Part shown: one piece after another, positions 7,598 through 18,147 of the stretch
Layout: every line of letters starts with the position of its first letter
Position numbering within the stretch: position 1 is the first letter of the stretch
DNA from: an uncultured Algibacter sp.
Lineage (GTDB): Bacteria; Bacteroidota; Bacteroidia; Flavobacteriales; Flavobacteriaceae
Length of the DNA: 64,000 bases
NCBI RefSeq assembly: GCF_947495675.1
Contig: NZ_CANLZX010000008.1
Coordinates: 1-64,000 of the forward strand
Direction: 5' to 3'
Made by a program: the position numbers and the translations under genes
The notes under the pieces: generated by a model
What the model was told of the DNA's origin: nothing
What the model saw: the letters and a program-made list of their open reading frames with translations, nothing else
Databases searched by the model: none

Positions 7598-9430
7598 TTA
7601 TTTTTTTCCGTCCATTTTATCTTTAAGAGCTTGTAAAGCATCATTAGCATCACCTAAAGTTGGTTTTGCTTCGGCAGCTTGAGAAGCTTGCTTTTTAACA
7701 GCAGCTTTTACGTTAGCCATTTCTTCAGCTTTAAAAATTGCAGTATGCGAAGCTACTACTCTTTTAAACTCTTTGTTAAATTCAATAATTTTGAATTCTG
7801 TTTCTTCACCTTTCTTAAGTTTAGAACCATCTTCTTTTTCAAGATGACGAGACGGTACAAAAGCAACGATATCTTCGTTAAACTCTATTGTAGCACCTTT
7901 ATCAACTATTTCAGAGATAGCAGCTTTATGAACTGTACCTAAAGCGAATTCAGTTTCATATTTATCCCAAGGGTTATCAGTTGTTTGTTTATGACCTAAA
8001 CTTAATTTACGTCCTTCAACGTCTAATTCAAGTACAACAACATCTAACTTATCACCTACAGCACAGAACTCAGATGGATGCTTAATTTTCTTAGTCCAAG
8101 ATAAATCAGAGATATAAATTAATCCGTCAATTCCTTCTTCTAATTCAACAAAAACACCAAAGTTTGTAAAGTTACGTACTATACCTGTGTGCTTAGAACC
8201 TAATGGGTATTTAGTAGTAATATCAGTCCATGGATCTGGAGTTAATTGCTTAATACCAAGAGACATTTTACGATCTTCTCTATCTAAAGTTAAGATTACT
8301 GCATCAACTTCATCACCAACAGTAACGAAATCTTGAGCAGAACGTAAATGTGTAGACCAAGACATTTCAGAAACGTGAATTAATCCTTCAACACCATCAG
8401 CAACTTCAATAAATGCACCGTAATCTGCGATTACAACAACTTTACCTTTTACTTTATCACCAACTTTCACCTCTTCTGCAAGAGCTTCCCATGGGTGTTT
8501 AGATAATTGTTTAAGACCTAATTGGATTCTAGATTTGTTTTCGTCAAAATCAAGAATTACAACATTTAATTTTTGATCTAACTCAACAATCTCATTTGGA
8601 TGGTTAATTCTAGACCAAGATAAATCTGTAATGTGAACTAATCCGTCAACACCACCAAGATCAATAAATACACCGTAAGAAGTAATATTCTTAACAATAC
8701 CTTCTAATACTTGACCTTTTTCTAATTGACCAATAATTTCTTTCTTTTGTTCTTCAATATCAGCCTCAATAAGTGCTTTGTGAGAAACTACTACGTTTTT
8801 GAATTCGTGGTTGATTTTCACAACTTTAAATTCCATAGTTTTATTTACGTACTGGTCGTAATCTCTAATTGGTTTAACATCAATTTGAGAACCTGGTAAG
8901 AATGCTTCTATTCCAAAAACATCTACAATCATACCACCTTTAGTTCTGCATTTAACAAAACCATTAACGATTTCACCAGTTTCGTGTGCTTTATTTACAC
9001 GATCCCATGCTTTAATTACACGAGCTTTTCTGTGAGATAATACTAATTGTCCTGTTGCATCTTCACGCACATCAATTAATACTTCTACTTTGTCTCCTAC
9101 TTTTAAATCTGGGTTGTAACGAAATTCGTTTAAAGAAATTACACCTTCAGATTTTGCATTGATATCAATAATAGCATCTCTATCAGAAATGTGTACTACG
9201 GTACCTTCAACAACTTCATCATCTAATGTGTCAACGAAATTTTCAGCTACTAATTTTTCAAATTCCTTTAATTGTAAATCATCAACTTCATCAATACCTT
9301 CTTGGTAATTGTGCCAGTTGAATTCTTTTAAGAATTTTTCAGGGTTTGCTTTTGCTTCAGATACTACTGGAGCTTCTACTGCTGGAGCATCTGTTGCTTC
9401 AACTTCAGCTTGTTTTGCTTTTTCAGCCAT
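7598..9430 (-). CDS. rpsA: 30S ribosomal protein S1
   Basis: A 610-residue RNA-binding protein that helps the 30S subunit capture mRNA. It has an acidic N-terminal extension and then six S1 (OB-fold) repeats. Repeat cores are visible as VEGTVVHISDRDAIIDIN, VNGFVKCRTKGGMIVDV, LEGIVKNITSYGVFIDLGG, VKGKVVVIADYGAFIEV, HTGIVRNFTNFGVFVEL and a last divergent HKAAISEIVDKGATIEF. The C-terminal tail is Ala/Lys rich. It is monocistronic: its own terminator follows and a long leader of about 150 bases precedes it. Translation in this phylum rarely uses Shine-Dalgarno sites, which makes S1 especially important. Confidence 0.97.
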   Translation of the reverse strand: MAEKAKQAEVEATDAPAVEAPVVSEAKANPEKFLKEFNWHNYQEGIDEVDDLQLKEFEKLVAENFVDTLDDEVVEGTVVHISDRDAIIDINAKSEGVISLNEFRYNPDLKVGDKVEVLIDVREDATGQLVLSHRKARVIKAWDRVNKAHETGEIVNGFVKCRTKGGMIVDVFGIEAFLPGSQIDVKPIRDYDQYVNKTMEFKVVKINHEFKNVVVSHKALIEADIEEQKKEIIGQLEKGQVLEGIVKNITSYGVFIDLGGVDGLVHITDLSWSRINHPNEIVELDQKLNVVILDFDENKSRIQLGLKQLSKHPWEALAEEVKVGDKVKGKVVVIADYGAFIEVADGVEGLIHVSEMSWSTHLRSAQDFVTVGDEVDAVILTLDREDRKMSLGIKQLTPDPWTDITTKYPLGSKHTGIVRNFTNFGVFVELEEGIDGLIYISDLSWTKKIKHPSEFCAVGDKLDVVVLELDVEGRKLSLGHKQTTDNPWDKYETEFALGTVHKAAISEIVDKGATIEFNEDIVAFVPSRHLEKEDGSKLKKGEETEFKIIEFNKEFKRVVASHTAIFKAEEMANVKAAVKKQASQAAEAKPTLGDANDALQALKDKMDGKK

Positions 9431-9443
9431 TTAAGATAATTAT

Positions 9444-9531
9444 GTAATGTCTTGACTATTTAGTGTTGACATTACGATTTGTATTCTGCTATGCTTCAGG
9501 GAATTTAAGCGATTAACACGCAGAAGTGTTA
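9444..9531 (-). promoter_or_regulatory. structured 5' leader of rpsA
   Basis: Two hairpins lie between the putative promoter and the rpsA ATG. The inner one has perfect 8-bp arms GTAATGTC (9444-9451) and GACATTAC (9468-9475) with a 16-nt loop. The outer one has arms TAACAC (9514-9519) and GTGTTA (9526-9531) with a 6-nt loop. The inner hairpin starts 14 bases before the start codon, a position where it could control initiation. S1 represses its own translation through a leader in E. coli; that this leader does the same is inference. Confidence 0.4.
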
Positions 9532-9585
9532 TTTTAATTTTAGTTTTTATCCTTTTATTTTCCCATTGTTTCGCTAAAAGGAGTG

Positions 9586-9593
9586 CAAAAATA
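9586..9593 (-). promoter_or_regulatory. -7 box of rpsA
   Basis: The minus strand reads TATTTTTG, a TAnnTTTG match, about 155 bases before the rpsA start. Between this box and the gene at 9762 (+) I see nothing else but AT-rich spacer. Confidence 0.45.
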
Positions 9594-9761
9594 CATAATA
9601 TTGACATAAATACCTAGAAATGAGAAAATAAAATGATTGTGACTTTTGTATGGGATTGTGTCTTATATTTAAGAACGATATCTTAATTAATATTTAATAA
9701 AAAAATTAGATTAATTTAGTATATTGTTATCAACAACTAATTACTATAAAACATAAAAATC

Positions 9762-10139
9762 ATGGTTAAAGCAAAGTATCAAGAAGTATTAAATTTAGGA
9801 GAAACATTGAACATTAAAGATGGAAATGTAACAGAAGAAAATGGCGTTCTAAAGGTTAAAGGAACTGCTAATACGCAATATGAAAAGAACTTACTTTGGG
9901 ATAAAATTAAAGAAATAGGTGGAGATAATCCATCTGATATTATGGCAAACATAACTGTTGCTGATGAAAGCGTTTTTGCTAGACATACTGTAAAAAGTGG
10001 TGAAACTTTAGGTAAAATTGCTAAGCAATATTATGGTAACGCTTCTAAATATCAGGCTATTTTTAAGGCTAATTCTGATATTTTAAAGAATCCTGATGTA
10101 ATTCATCCAGATCAAGAATTGATTATTCCTAATTTATAA
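9762..10139 (+). CDS. LysM-domain protein (YgaU/Kbp-like)
   Basis: A 125-residue protein with no signal peptide. The N-terminal half is BON-like (residues about 10-65). The C-terminal LysM domain (about 73-124) contains RHTVKSGETLGKIAKQYYG and ends in IHPDQELIIPNL. The layout resembles E. coli YgaU/Kbp, a cytoplasmic potassium-binding BON-LysM protein, but homologous function is not shown by the sequence. It is a single gene, followed by a strong hairpin terminator shared with the convergent cmk. Confidence 0.8.
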   Translation: MVKAKYQEVLNLGETLNIKDGNVTEENGVLKVKGTANTQYEKNLLWDKIKEIGGDNPSDIMANITVADESVFARHTVKSGETLGKIAKQYYGNASKYQAIFKANSDILKNPDVIHPDQELIIPNL

Positions 10140-10160
10140 GAACTCACAATTATTTAATTA

Positions 10161-10198
10161 AAAAACGAACCTTTAAAAATTAAAGGTTCGTTTTTTTT
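10161..10198. terminator. bidirectional terminator between LysM gene and cmk
   Basis: A perfect 12-bp stem, ACGAACCTTTAA (10165-10176) and TTAAAGGTTCGT (10180-10191), has a 3-nt A loop. It has an A-run on its left and a T-run on its right, so it can terminate both convergent transcripts. Confidence 0.88.
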
Positions 10199-10228
10199 AT
10201 TATAACATTTAAGTTTTATAAGATGAAG

Positions 10229-10924
10229 TTATTCTAAATCTTCTATTGTCATTTTAGCTAATTGAAATATTTTATTGAATTGCTCATCTAATGTCATATT
10301 AGAATTATCTATTTCAATAGCATCTTTAGCCTTTAATAATGGAGAATCTTCTCGATTTGTGTCTATATAATCACGCTCTTGAACATTCTTTAACACATCT
10401 TCATACGCTACTTTATCACCTCGTTCAATTAATTCCTGATAGCGACGTTCGGCTCTAGTTTCAGCTGATGCTGTCATGAATAATTTAAGTTCAGCATCTG
10501 GAAAAACAACAGTACCAATATCTCTTCCATCCATAACAACCCCTTTATCCTGTCCCATTTTTTGTTGTTGTTCAACTAATTTTTGGCGAACTTCTGATAT
10601 TTCTGCCACCTTACTTACAAAACTAGAAACTTCTAAAGTTCTTATTTTTTTTTCAATATTAATGTCATTTAAATAAACCTCTGCAAAGCCCAAAACTTCG
10701 TTAAACTTAAAACTGATGTTTATATTTGGTAACTGGTAAATTAATGCTTCAGAATTAAAATCTTTTTTACTAATTAATCCGTTTTGCATGGTGTAATATG
10801 TAACGGCTCTGTACATGGCACCAGTATCAACATAAACATAGCCTAATGCTTTTGCTAGTTGTTTAGCAACAGTACTTTTTCCTGTTGATGAAAACCCATC
10901 TATAGCTATGGTAATTTTATTCAT
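10229..10924 (-). CDS. cmk: cytidylate kinase
   Basis: Phosphorylates CMP and dCMP with ATP. At 231 residues it has the normal length. The P-loop GFSSTGKST is at residues 10-18, followed by VDTGAMYRAVTYY, then DGRDIGTVVFPDA near 132 and the lid region SAETRAERRYQEL. It lies 101 bases after porQ on the same strand, an order common in this phylum. A good ATG supports the start. Confidence 0.96.
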   Translation of the reverse strand: MNKITIAIDGFSSTGKSTVAKQLAKALGYVYVDTGAMYRAVTYYTMQNGLISKKDFNSEALIYQLPNINISFKFNEVLGFAEVYLNDINIEKKIRTLEVSSFVSKVAEISEVRQKLVEQQQKMGQDKGVVMDGRDIGTVVFPDAELKLFMTASAETRAERRYQELIERGDKVAYEDVLKNVQERDYIDTNREDSPLLKAKDAIEIDNSNMTLDEQFNKIFQLAKMTIEDLE

Positions 10925-11025
10925 ATTTTAATTTGAAGTTACGAAAATACTTAAAGTGTGCTAAAGTGGAAAACTAATCTGTTTAATATAAAATTAAAAT
11001 GTTTCTTTGAAGTTAATTAATTGAT

Positions 11026-12045
11026 TTATTGCAAATCAATTTGTAGCCCAAAAAAGTTAGAATTTGCTGCACTAGTATATTTTGCATGCGTATAACTAAA
11101 TCGCATTTTATTCATTTTTACAGATATACCAGCAGACAATCCTGAGAAATTTCGTTGGTCAATAATTCTTAATTCTTCTCCTCTTCTAAAATTATAACCC
11201 AAACGAATATTGAAGCCGCCTTCTGGAAAAATTTCTGCACCAACAATAGTATGTCTAATCACTTGACCTATAAATCCAATTTTTTCTGAAGACTGATTTC
11301 CTGATAAATCACTAATTGATCTTGCAGGATTTGGTCTTGAAATGGGCCATTCTTGAAGATTCTCTAAAGTAATATGCCAGCGAATTGGTACATTTTCTAG
11401 ACGTTGAGACATACCAAATGCTACTTCAAAAGGTAAACGTTCTTTTAAATCGGCATAGGTTGTAATTTGAGTACCTAAATTCCTAACTACTAATGCAGCA
11501 TTAAAATTTAAATAATCATTTATATAAACAAAGCCTAAATCTATAGCAGCACCAACAGAATTATATTGCTCTAGTTTTGACGTAATTAATTTAGCATTAG
11601 CACCAAAATAAAAATCTGAATATCCTATTTGGGTGGCATACCCAAAAGACAATGCAGCTTCATTACCTGTAAAAGTTCCTGTTGAGTTACCTGCTTCATC
11701 ATAACCATCAAAAGAACCATAATTAATATACGTAATGCCTGTATGAAATGTTTGTGTTCGCCTATCAACGGTGTATGCATATGAGGCTGTTCCATAGCCA
11801 ATACCTCCTAAATAACTTGTATAATTTACCGCTAATTGATTATCCATTTCTACATTTATTGTAGCCGGGTTGAAAATTGCTTGTGTAACATCGTAATCTA
11901 CATTGGTTAAAACTTTACCTCCTAAAGCTGCCTGACGAGGTGATGATACTAAATTAAGAAATTGATATGTAGTTTCCCCACCAACTTGAGCTATTGAGAG
12001 AGATGTTATTGAGAAACAAAAAAATGTAATAATTTTTCTTAGCAT
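11026..12045 (-). CDS. porQ: type IX secretion system protein PorQ
   Basis: A 339-residue outer-membrane beta-barrel protein with a cleavable signal (ending near SLSIAQ, about residue 20). The start of the mature chain, GGETTYQFLNLVSSPRQAALGG, is typical of PorQ, part of the T9SS apparatus that attaches A-LPS-anchored cargo at the surface. The rest is alternating beta strands, ending in an aromatic-rich strand with a C-terminal LQ. A T9SS cargo is encoded in the same window at 54936. The gene lies between a LysM protein and cmk. Confidence 0.88.
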   Translation of the reverse strand: MLRKIITFFCFSITSLSIAQVGGETTYQFLNLVSSPRQAALGGKVLTNVDYDVTQAIFNPATINVEMDNQLAVNYTSYLGGIGYGTASYAYTVDRRTQTFHTGITYINYGSFDGYDEAGNSTGTFTGNEAALSFGYATQIGYSDFYFGANAKLITSKLEQYNSVGAAIDLGFVYINDYLNFNAALVVRNLGTQITTYADLKERLPFEVAFGMSQRLENVPIRWHITLENLQEWPISRPNPARSISDLSGNQSSEKIGFIGQVIRHTIVGAEIFPEGGFNIRLGYNFRRGEELRIIDQRNFSGLSAGISVKMNKMRFSYTHAKYTSAANSNFFGLQIDLQ

Positions 12046-12119
12046 ATTTACGTTACAAAGTAAATGAATCTATACTAAAACGGTAGTATGCATCTTTTAT
12101 TTTTTTGAAATAATTAATT

Positions 12120-12644
12120 CTATTTAAGATATAGTTTTTGCCCAATTGATAAGTTATTAGACTTTAATCCATTTAGTCGCTTTATATCCGTAACATTTAC
12201 ACCTGTTTTTTTAGAGATGTAATAAAGTGTATGGCCTTTAGCTACTACCCAAATGTCTTCTGATTTGTTTATTTTTTCATCTTCAAAGTTTCTAACTCGA
12301 AGCTTCTGCCCTACACTTACTAATGTTGTTTTTAAATTATTAGCGTCTTTGATTTTTTTTAAAGTAAGGCCATATTGTTCAGCTATGTTTAATAAGTTCT
12401 CACCTGATTGCACAGTATGATAATTTAATCGCTCTAAAGAAAAATCTTCGTTTGTTCTTCTTGCATTTACAATAGAGTCTTTACCATCAGATCCTTTAAA
12501 AATAAACTCACCTGTTGCAACATTAAGTCTTGCTTGTTTTCCATTTAAAAGAACATCCTTATAAATAGTTCTAGATTGTGCTTCCAAATTAAAAACACAA
12601 GCTAGAACTACTAAAAAAAATAAATTTTTATAATTTTTTCGCAT
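12120..12644 (-). CDS. secreted protein with two LysM domains
   Basis: A 174-residue protein with a signal peptide (to about residue 22). Two LysM peptidoglycan-binding domains follow, one around residues 74-118 ([18 protein letters not shown]) and one around 128-172 ([18 protein letters not shown]). There is no catalytic domain. Its start overlaps the 3' end of lon by 17 bases, so it is translationally coupled to lon, and porQ follows 74 bases later. A cell-wall-binding periplasmic role is likely; the exact partner is unknown. Confidence 0.85.
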   Translation of the reverse strand: MRKNYKNLFFLVVLACVFNLEAQSRTIYKDVLLNGKQARLNVATGEFIFKGSDGKDSIVNARRTNEDFSLERLNYHTVQSGENLLNIAEQYGLTLKKIKDANNLKTTLVSVGQKLRVRNFEDEKINKSEDIWVVAKGHTLYYISKKTGVNVTDIKRLNGLKSNNLSIGQKLYLK

Positions 12645-15078
12645 TTTGTACTTTTTGTTTCGTGATTGCTATATCAATAACATCGCTCATATCTGTTACG
12701 TAATGAAAGGTTAAACCTTTTAAATACTCAGGTTTAATTTCTTCAATATCTCGTCTATTATCCTCACACAATAATATTTCTTTGATACGAGCACGTTTTG
12801 CTGCTAATATTTTTTCTTTAATGCCACCTACAGGTAAAACTTTACCACGAAGAGTGATTTCACCTGTCATAGCTAAACTTTTTTTAACTTTTCTTTGAGT
12901 AAACAAAGATACTAAAGAAGTTAACATGGTAACACCTGCACTTGGGCCATCTTTTGGTGTTGCACCTTCTGGTACGTGAATATGCACATTGTATTTATCG
13001 AAAATACTAGTATCAATACCAAAACTATCAGCGTTTGATTTAATAAACTCCATAGCTATAGTGGCAGATTCTTTCATTACTTTACCTAAGTTTCCGGTAA
13101 TAGTCATAGTACCTTTTCCTTTAGATAATATGGATTCTATAAACAAAATATCACCACCAACACGTGTCCAAGCTAAACCAGTAACTACTCCAGCAACATT
13201 ATTATTCTCGTATTTATCACGTTCTAATTTTGGACCGCCCAACACTTCAATAATATCTTCGTTTGATACTTTTATATTGTAATCTTCCTCCATAGCAATA
13301 TTCTTTGCTGCATATCGCACCATTTTTGCTACCTGTTTTTCTAAACCACGAACACCAGATTCACGTGTATAACCTTCAACTATTTTTTCTAATTGGGGTT
13401 TACCTATTTTTAAATGTTTATCTGTTAAACCGTGTTCTTTTAATTGTTTTGGTAATAAATGACGCTTTGCTATTTCAACCTTCTCTTCAATAGTATACCC
13501 CGTAACATTAATAATTTCCATTCTATCAAGTAGCGCTGGTTGAATTGTTGATAAGCTATTTGAAGTTGCAATGAACATAACCTTTGAAAGGTCGTAACCC
13601 ATTTCTAAAAAGTTATCATAAAACTCACTATTTTGTTCTGGATCTAAAACTTCTAACATGGCTGATGATGGATCACCTTGATGTGAATTTGAAAGCTTAT
13701 CTATTTCATCTAAAACAAAAACAGGGTTAGAAGTTCCTGCTTTTTTTAAACTTTGTATAATACGTCCTGGCATAGCACCTATATAGGTTTTTCTATGTCC
13801 ACGTATTTCAGCTTCATCTCTTAATCCGCCAAGAGAAATTCTCACATATTCTCTTCCTAAAGCTTCAGCAATCGATTTACCCAAAGATGTTTTACCAACA
13901 CCTGGAGGGCCATAAAGACATAAAATTGGAGATTTCATATCATTACGGAGTTTTAAAACTGCTAAATATTCTATAATTCTTCGTTTTACATCTTCTAAAC
14001 CAAAATGATCTCGATCTAAAATTTTCATAGCACGTTTAAGATCGAATTTATCTTCGCTAAATTCATTCCATGGTAAATCTAAAAACAGCTCTAAATAATT
14101 TCTTTGTATAGAATACTCCGCAACTTGAGGATTCATTCGTTGCATTTTAGCAATTTCTTTCTCAAAGTGTTTGGCTACTTTTTCATCCCAAAGCTTTTCA
14201 CTAGCTTTAGCTTTCATTTCATCAATTTCTTGATCATGATTCACACCACCCAATTCTTCTTGAATAGTTTTCATTTGTTGATGCAAGAAATACTCACGTT
14301 GCTGCTGGCTCATATCCATTTGAACTTTAGATTGGATATCATTCTTAAGTTCTAATTTTTGAAACTCAACATTCATATACTTTAGGGTTGCTAAAGCACG
14401 CTTTTTAAGATCATCAATTTCTAATAATTGTTGTTTTTCATCTACAGTAAGATTCATGTTAGAAGACACAAAATTTACTAAAAATGAATTACTTTCAATA
14501 TTTTTTATAGCAAAAGAAGCTTCACTCGGAATATTTGGACTTTCCTTTATAATTTCTAAAGCTAAATCTTTTATAGAATCTATAATTGCTGTAAACTCTT
14601 TATTTTTTTGAGCAGGTTTAGCTTCTGGGATGTCTCTTATTGTAGCATTCATGTAAGGTTCTTCAGTAAGTACCTCTGCAACTTTAAAACGTTTTTTACC
14701 TTGAATAATAACTGTTACGTTTCCATCTGGCATTTTTAAAACACGTAAAATTCTAGCTACAGTACCTGTTTCATGAATATCTTTTGCACCTGGTTTTTCA
14801 ACAGATTCGTCTTTTTGAGCAACAACACCAATTACTTTACCGCCTTTATTAGCATCATTTATTAACTTAATTGATGCATCTCGTCCAGCTGTTATTGGTA
14901 TAACAACACCTGGAAACAATACCGTATTTCTTAATGATAAAATTGGTAGTGTTTCTGGTAATTCTTCGTTATTTATAGCTTCTTCGTCCTCTGGTGTCAT
15001 TAATGGAATTAACTCTGAATTTTCATCAAATTCCTGTAATGACAAACTGTCTAGGGTTGTAAATTTAGATTTTTTCAT
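12628..15078 (-). CDS. lon: ATP-dependent protease Lon
   Basis: An 816-residue AAA+ serine protease. Domains in order: an N-terminal LON substrate domain starting at about residue 42 ([14 protein letters not shown]), a coiled middle part, the AAA+ module with Walker A GPPGVGKT near residue 390 and [10 protein letters not shown] after it, then the protease domain with Ser in [11 protein letters not shown] near 712 and Lys in [10 protein letters not shown] near 754. It degrades misfolded and regulatory proteins in the cytoplasm. The 3' end overlaps a LysM gene. All catalytic residues are present. Confidence 0.97.
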   Translation of the reverse strand: MKKSKFTTLDSLSLQEFDENSELIPLMTPEDEEAINNEELPETLPILSLRNTVLFPGVVIPITAGRDASIKLINDANKGGKVIGVVAQKDESVEKPGAKDIHETGTVARILRVLKMPDGNVTVIIQGKKRFKVAEVLTEEPYMNATIRDIPEAKPAQKNKEFTAIIDSIKDLALEIIKESPNIPSEASFAIKNIESNSFLVNFVSSNMNLTVDEKQQLLEIDDLKKRALATLKYMNVEFQKLELKNDIQSKVQMDMSQQQREYFLHQQMKTIQEELGGVNHDQEIDEMKAKASEKLWDEKVAKHFEKEIAKMQRMNPQVAEYSIQRNYLELFLDLPWNEFSEDKFDLKRAMKILDRDHFGLEDVKRRIIEYLAVLKLRNDMKSPILCLYGPPGVGKTSLGKSIAEALGREYVRISLGGLRDEAEIRGHRKTYIGAMPGRIIQSLKKAGTSNPVFVLDEIDKLSNSHQGDPSSAMLEVLDPEQNSEFYDNFLEMGYDLSKVMFIATSNSLSTIQPALLDRMEIINVTGYTIEEKVEIAKRHLLPKQLKEHGLTDKHLKIGKPQLEKIVEGYTRESGVRGLEKQVAKMVRYAAKNIAMEEDYNIKVSNEDIIEVLGGPKLERDKYENNNVAGVVTGLAWTRVGGDILFIESILSKGKGTMTITGNLGKVMKESATIAMEFIKSNADSFGIDTSIFDKYNVHIHVPEGATPKDGPSAGVTMLTSLVSLFTQRKVKKSLAMTGEITLRGKVLPVGGIKEKILAAKRARIKEILLCEDNRRDIEEIKPEYLKGLTFHYVTDMSDVIDIAITKQKVQNAKKL

Positions 15079-15237
15079 ATATATTTTTAAGTCAATCTGT
15101 CATTAAAACAAAATTGAATCTTTTTAATGTTTTATATTGTAAACTATAAAATGCTGTATATAAGATACTTAATTAAAATTCATTACATACAACATGGTTA
15201 TAAATTCAATAGCTATGCCATTTATTAAATTTAAAGT

Positions 15238-15888
15238 TTAAATCTTACCGAGTTTCTTTAAAGCAAATAAAAGAATGATAGGTATAGCTAATAAAACAAT
15301 CATTAATACATTAGTTTCAAACAACCAAGGAGATAAAATTAAAGTAATTAAATAACCTCCTACTGCCCCACCAAAGTGTGCATCGTGCCCAATGTTTCCC
15401 ACTCTATTTTTCATTCCATAAATTGAATATAACAAATAACCAATACCAAAAATATAAGCTGGAATTGGGATAGGTATAAAAAACAAATACAAATTCATGC
15501 CAGGTTGTAAAAGTATGGCCGAATAAATTATACCACTAACAGCACCGCTTGCTCCTACTGCACTATAATGATATTCTGTTTTATGAAAATAGAGAGATAA
15601 TAAACTACCAACTAAAAGGCTTCCAAAATACACTAGTAAAAATTGTAATGGACTTAATAATGTAATTACAACATCTGCAAAAAAGTATAGGGATAACATA
15701 TTAAATAATAAATGTTGAGTATCTGCATGCAAAAAACCACAGCTAAACATTCGTATTTTTTCACCACGTTGAACTCCACCTACTTGAAACTTATATTTTT
15801 CAAAAAAACTATAATCACTAAACCCTTTATATGAAATGATGACATTTGCTGCTATAATGATAATTGTTACAAGATCTAATTTACCCAT
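15238..15888 (-). CDS. rhomboid family intramembrane serine protease
   Basis: A 216-residue polytopic protein with six membrane segments. The rhomboid nucleophile motif GASGAVSG is at residues 112-119 (Ser114), and the catalytic histidine is in HDAHFGGAVGG (His171). The conserved early loop reads FLHADTQHLLFNM (from about 52), equivalent to the family's HxxxxHxxxN. It cleaves membrane-anchored substrates inside the bilayer; the substrate is unknown. It lies 159 bases upstream of lon and is divergent from the acyltransferase at 15995. Confidence 0.93.
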   Translation of the reverse strand: MGKLDLVTIIIIAANVIISYKGFSDYSFFEKYKFQVGGVQRGEKIRMFSCGFLHADTQHLLFNMLSLYFFADVVITLLSPLQFLLVYFGSLLVGSLLSLYFHKTEYHYSAVGASGAVSGIIYSAILLQPGMNLYLFFIPIPIPAYIFGIGYLLYSIYGMKNRVGNIGHDAHFGGAVGGYLITLILSPWLFETNVLMIVLLAIPIILLFALKKLGKI

Positions 15889-15962
15889 ATGATATAAACA
15901 TTTATAATCTAATTAATATGTATTTCTTCTATTAAAGCTAAATTTTGATTAAAAAAATCATG

Positions 15963-15970
15963 TACTTTTG
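15963..15970 (+). promoter_or_regulatory. -7 box of the acyltransferase gene
   Basis: TACTTTTG matches TAnnTTTG and lies 25 bases before the ATG at 15995. A TTG at 15945-15947 could be part of the -33 element, although the spacing is slightly short. Confidence 0.5.
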
Positions 15971-15994
15971 CCGTTACAAATCTAAAACTAATTC

Positions 15995-16879
15995 ATGCAA
16001 TTTCTAATATATATTCTGGTTTATCCTCTTTTATGGATAATTTCCATGTTACCCTTTAAATTGCTTTATCTTTTTTCTGATGGTTTATACCTTTTGCTAT
16101 TTCATATTATTGGCTACAGAAAAAAAGTAGTTACTGCTAATTTAAAACTTGTTTTTCCAGAAAAAACCAATAATGAAATTAACCAAATTAGAAAAAAATT
16201 CTATAAGCATTTATGTGATATGTTTTTAGAGATGATTAAAACAATGTCTATTTCTAAGGAATCACTAGGAAAAAGATTTAAACTTACAAACCCTGAAGAA
16301 ATATTACGTTTAGAGTCTTTAAACAAAAGTGTTTTATTAATGTATGGGCACTATGCTAGCTGGGAATGGTCTTTAGAAATTCAAAACCATGTTAATTTTA
16401 AAGGGTTTGGTGTTTATAAAAAATTAGCAAATAAATATTTTGATAAATTAGTAAGAGATATACGTTCTAAATTTAAAACAACTTTAATTAGTACAAAAGA
16501 AACTATTAGTATTATAAACCAAAACGAAGCCAACGGTGTAAAGAGTATTATTGCTTTTTTAAGCGACCAGTCTCCTAGAAAAACTAAAGATGTGTATTGG
16601 GGGCATTTTATGGGTAAAGAAGTACCTTGTTTTACGGGTGCCGAAAGATTAGCAAAAAGATTAGATTTAACTACTGCATATTTAAAAGTTACTAAAGTTA
16701 AGCGTGGGTTTTATGAAGCCGAATTTATAACCTTAGCCGAAGATGCCTCGTTACACAAAGATTATGAATTAACAGATATGTTTTTGCGCGAGGTTGAAAA
16801 ACAAATTTATAATGCACCTGAGTATTATTTCTGGACACATAAACGTTGGAAACATATGGATAAGAAACCCAAAGAATAA
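15995..16879 (+). CDS. lysophospholipid / lipid A acyltransferase (LpxL-like)
   Basis: A 294-residue member of the lipid A late-acyltransferase (HtrB/MsbB) family, which transfers an acyl chain onto a lipid A precursor at the inner membrane. An N-terminal membrane anchor is followed by the catalytic HX4E motif HYASWEW near residue 113. The family pattern continues with FLSDQSPRK near 189 and the C-terminal YFWTHKRWK. Bacteroidota use it to make penta-acyl or similar lipid A. It is monocistronic, divergent from rhomboid. Confidence 0.85.
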   Translation: MQFLIYILVYPLLWIISMLPFKLLYLFSDGLYLLLFHIIGYRKKVVTANLKLVFPEKTNNEINQIRKKFYKHLCDMFLEMIKTMSISKESLGKRFKLTNPEEILRLESLNKSVLLMYGHYASWEWSLEIQNHVNFKGFGVYKKLANKYFDKLVRDIRSKFKTTLISTKETISIINQNEANGVKSIIAFLSDQSPRKTKDVYWGHFMGKEVPCFTGAERLAKRLDLTTAYLKVTKVKRGFYEAEFITLAEDASLHKDYELTDMFLREVEKQIYNAPEYYFWTHKRWKHMDKKPKE

Positions 16880-16906
16880 ATTCCAAAAACACATTTAAAG
16901 ACCGAG

Positions 16907-16970
16907 TTAAGCACCTACTCTAACAGAAGGTTTAGCCCCGATTGAAACGGCATCCTTTTTTGTGCTTTAA
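16907..16970 (+). ncRNA. candidate structured RNA element
   Basis: The segment closes with TTAAGCAC (16907-16914) pairing with GTGCTTTAA (16962-16970, one bulge). It encloses a compact core, GGTTTAGCCCCGATTG then AAACGGCATCC, in which GG/CC, GCC/GGC and CG/CG can pair around a small loop, followed by a T-run. I believe this AGCCCCGATnGAAnCGGCATCC core recurs between genes in other Flavobacteriia, possibly as the flavo-1 motif, but this is from memory. It sits between convergent genes, 28 bases after the acyltransferase stop. The orientation is uncertain. Confidence 0.35.
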
Positions 16971-17085
16971 AATAAATCTGAAATTAACTTAAAAATTAGA
17001 TTTTCACACTATACTTGATGAGATACTGAATCTAGTTAAGCACAATAAAGATATAGTGTAAAGCGGGAAATAGCTTCTAAAACAA

Positions 17086-18147
17086 TTAACTATACAGTTT
17101 GTTTATTAAATGGAAATCGGCTAAAACTAGTGCTGCCATAGCTTCTACAATAGGCACCGCTCTTGGCACTACACAAGGATCGTGACGCCCTTTACCTTGC
17201 ATCTCGACAGTGTTACCAGCTTTATCGATGGTTTCGTACTTCTGAATTAGCGTTGCAACAGGTTTAAAAGCGACATTAAAATAGATATCCATGCCGTTGC
17301 TTATACCGCCTTGAACACCTCCTGAATAGTTGGTTTTTGTTGAGCCATCGTTATTGAAAGCATCGTTATGGTCGCTACCATACATGGTGCTGCCATGAAA
17401 ACCACTACCATACTCAAAACCTTTTACGGCGTTTATAGACAACATGGCTTTACCTAATTGGGCGTGTAATTTATCGAACACTGGTTCGCCTAATCCTACT
17501 GGTACATTTTTAATTATACAGCTTACAATACCACCAACGGTATCGCCTTTGGCTCGAACTTCTTTAATATAGGTTTCCATTTTTGCCGCCATATCTTGGT
17601 CTGGGCAACGTACAATATTAGATTCTATTTGTGTAAGATCTATGTCGTTATATGGTGTATCTAATTTCATGGTACCAACGCCAGAAACGTAAGCTTTAAT
17701 TTCGATACCTTTTAGCATTTGCTTTGCAATGGCTCCGGCTACAACACGACATGCAGTTTCGCGCGCAGAACTACGTCCGCCACCACGATAGTCGCGTACG
17801 CCGTACTTTTTATCGTAAGTATAATCGGCATGACTTGGTCTGTAACTATCCTTAATATGCGAGTAATCGTGAGATTTTTGATTGGTGTTTTCTATAACAA
17901 AACCAATAGAAGTTCCTGTGGTTACGCCCTCAAAAATCCCCGAATGAAATTTTACAGTATCTGGTTCTTTACGTTGCGTAACGATAGCAGATTGCCCTGG
18001 TTTTCTTCGATTTAATTCGTTTTGAATTTCATCTAAATCTAACTCAATTCCGGATGGACATCCATCAATAACACCACCTAAAGCAGGTCCGTGAGATTCT
18101 CCATAAGTTGTTAAATTAAATAGTTTTCCGAAGGAATTACCAGCCAT
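17086..18147 (-). CDS. aroC: chorismate synthase
   Basis: Makes chorismate from 5-enolpyruvylshikimate-3-phosphate with reduced FMN as cofactor, the last common step of aromatic biosynthesis. At 353 residues it is full length. Signatures are [20 protein letters not shown] near residue 12, split as TYGESHG and [22 protein letters not shown] and [15 protein letters not shown] near 125; and [16 protein letters not shown] near the C-terminus. It is single, with no close operon partner. The region upstream (to 18335) is AT-rich spacer. Confidence 0.97.
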   Translation of the reverse strand: MAGNSFGKLFNLTTYGESHGPALGGVIDGCPSGIELDLDEIQNELNRRKPGQSAIVTQRKEPDTVKFHSGIFEGVTTGTSIGFVIENTNQKSHDYSHIKDSYRPSHADYTYDKKYGVRDYRGGGRSSARETACRVVAGAIAKQMLKGIEIKAYVSGVGTMKLDTPYNDIDLTQIESNIVRCPDQDMAAKMETYIKEVRAKGDTVGGIVSCIIKNVPVGLGEPVFDKLHAQLGKAMLSINAVKGFEYGSGFHGSTMYGSDHNDAFNNDGSTKTNYSGGVQGGISNGMDIYFNVAFKPVATLIQKYETIDKAGNTVEMQGKGRHDPCVVPRAVPIVEAMAALVLADFHLINKLYS

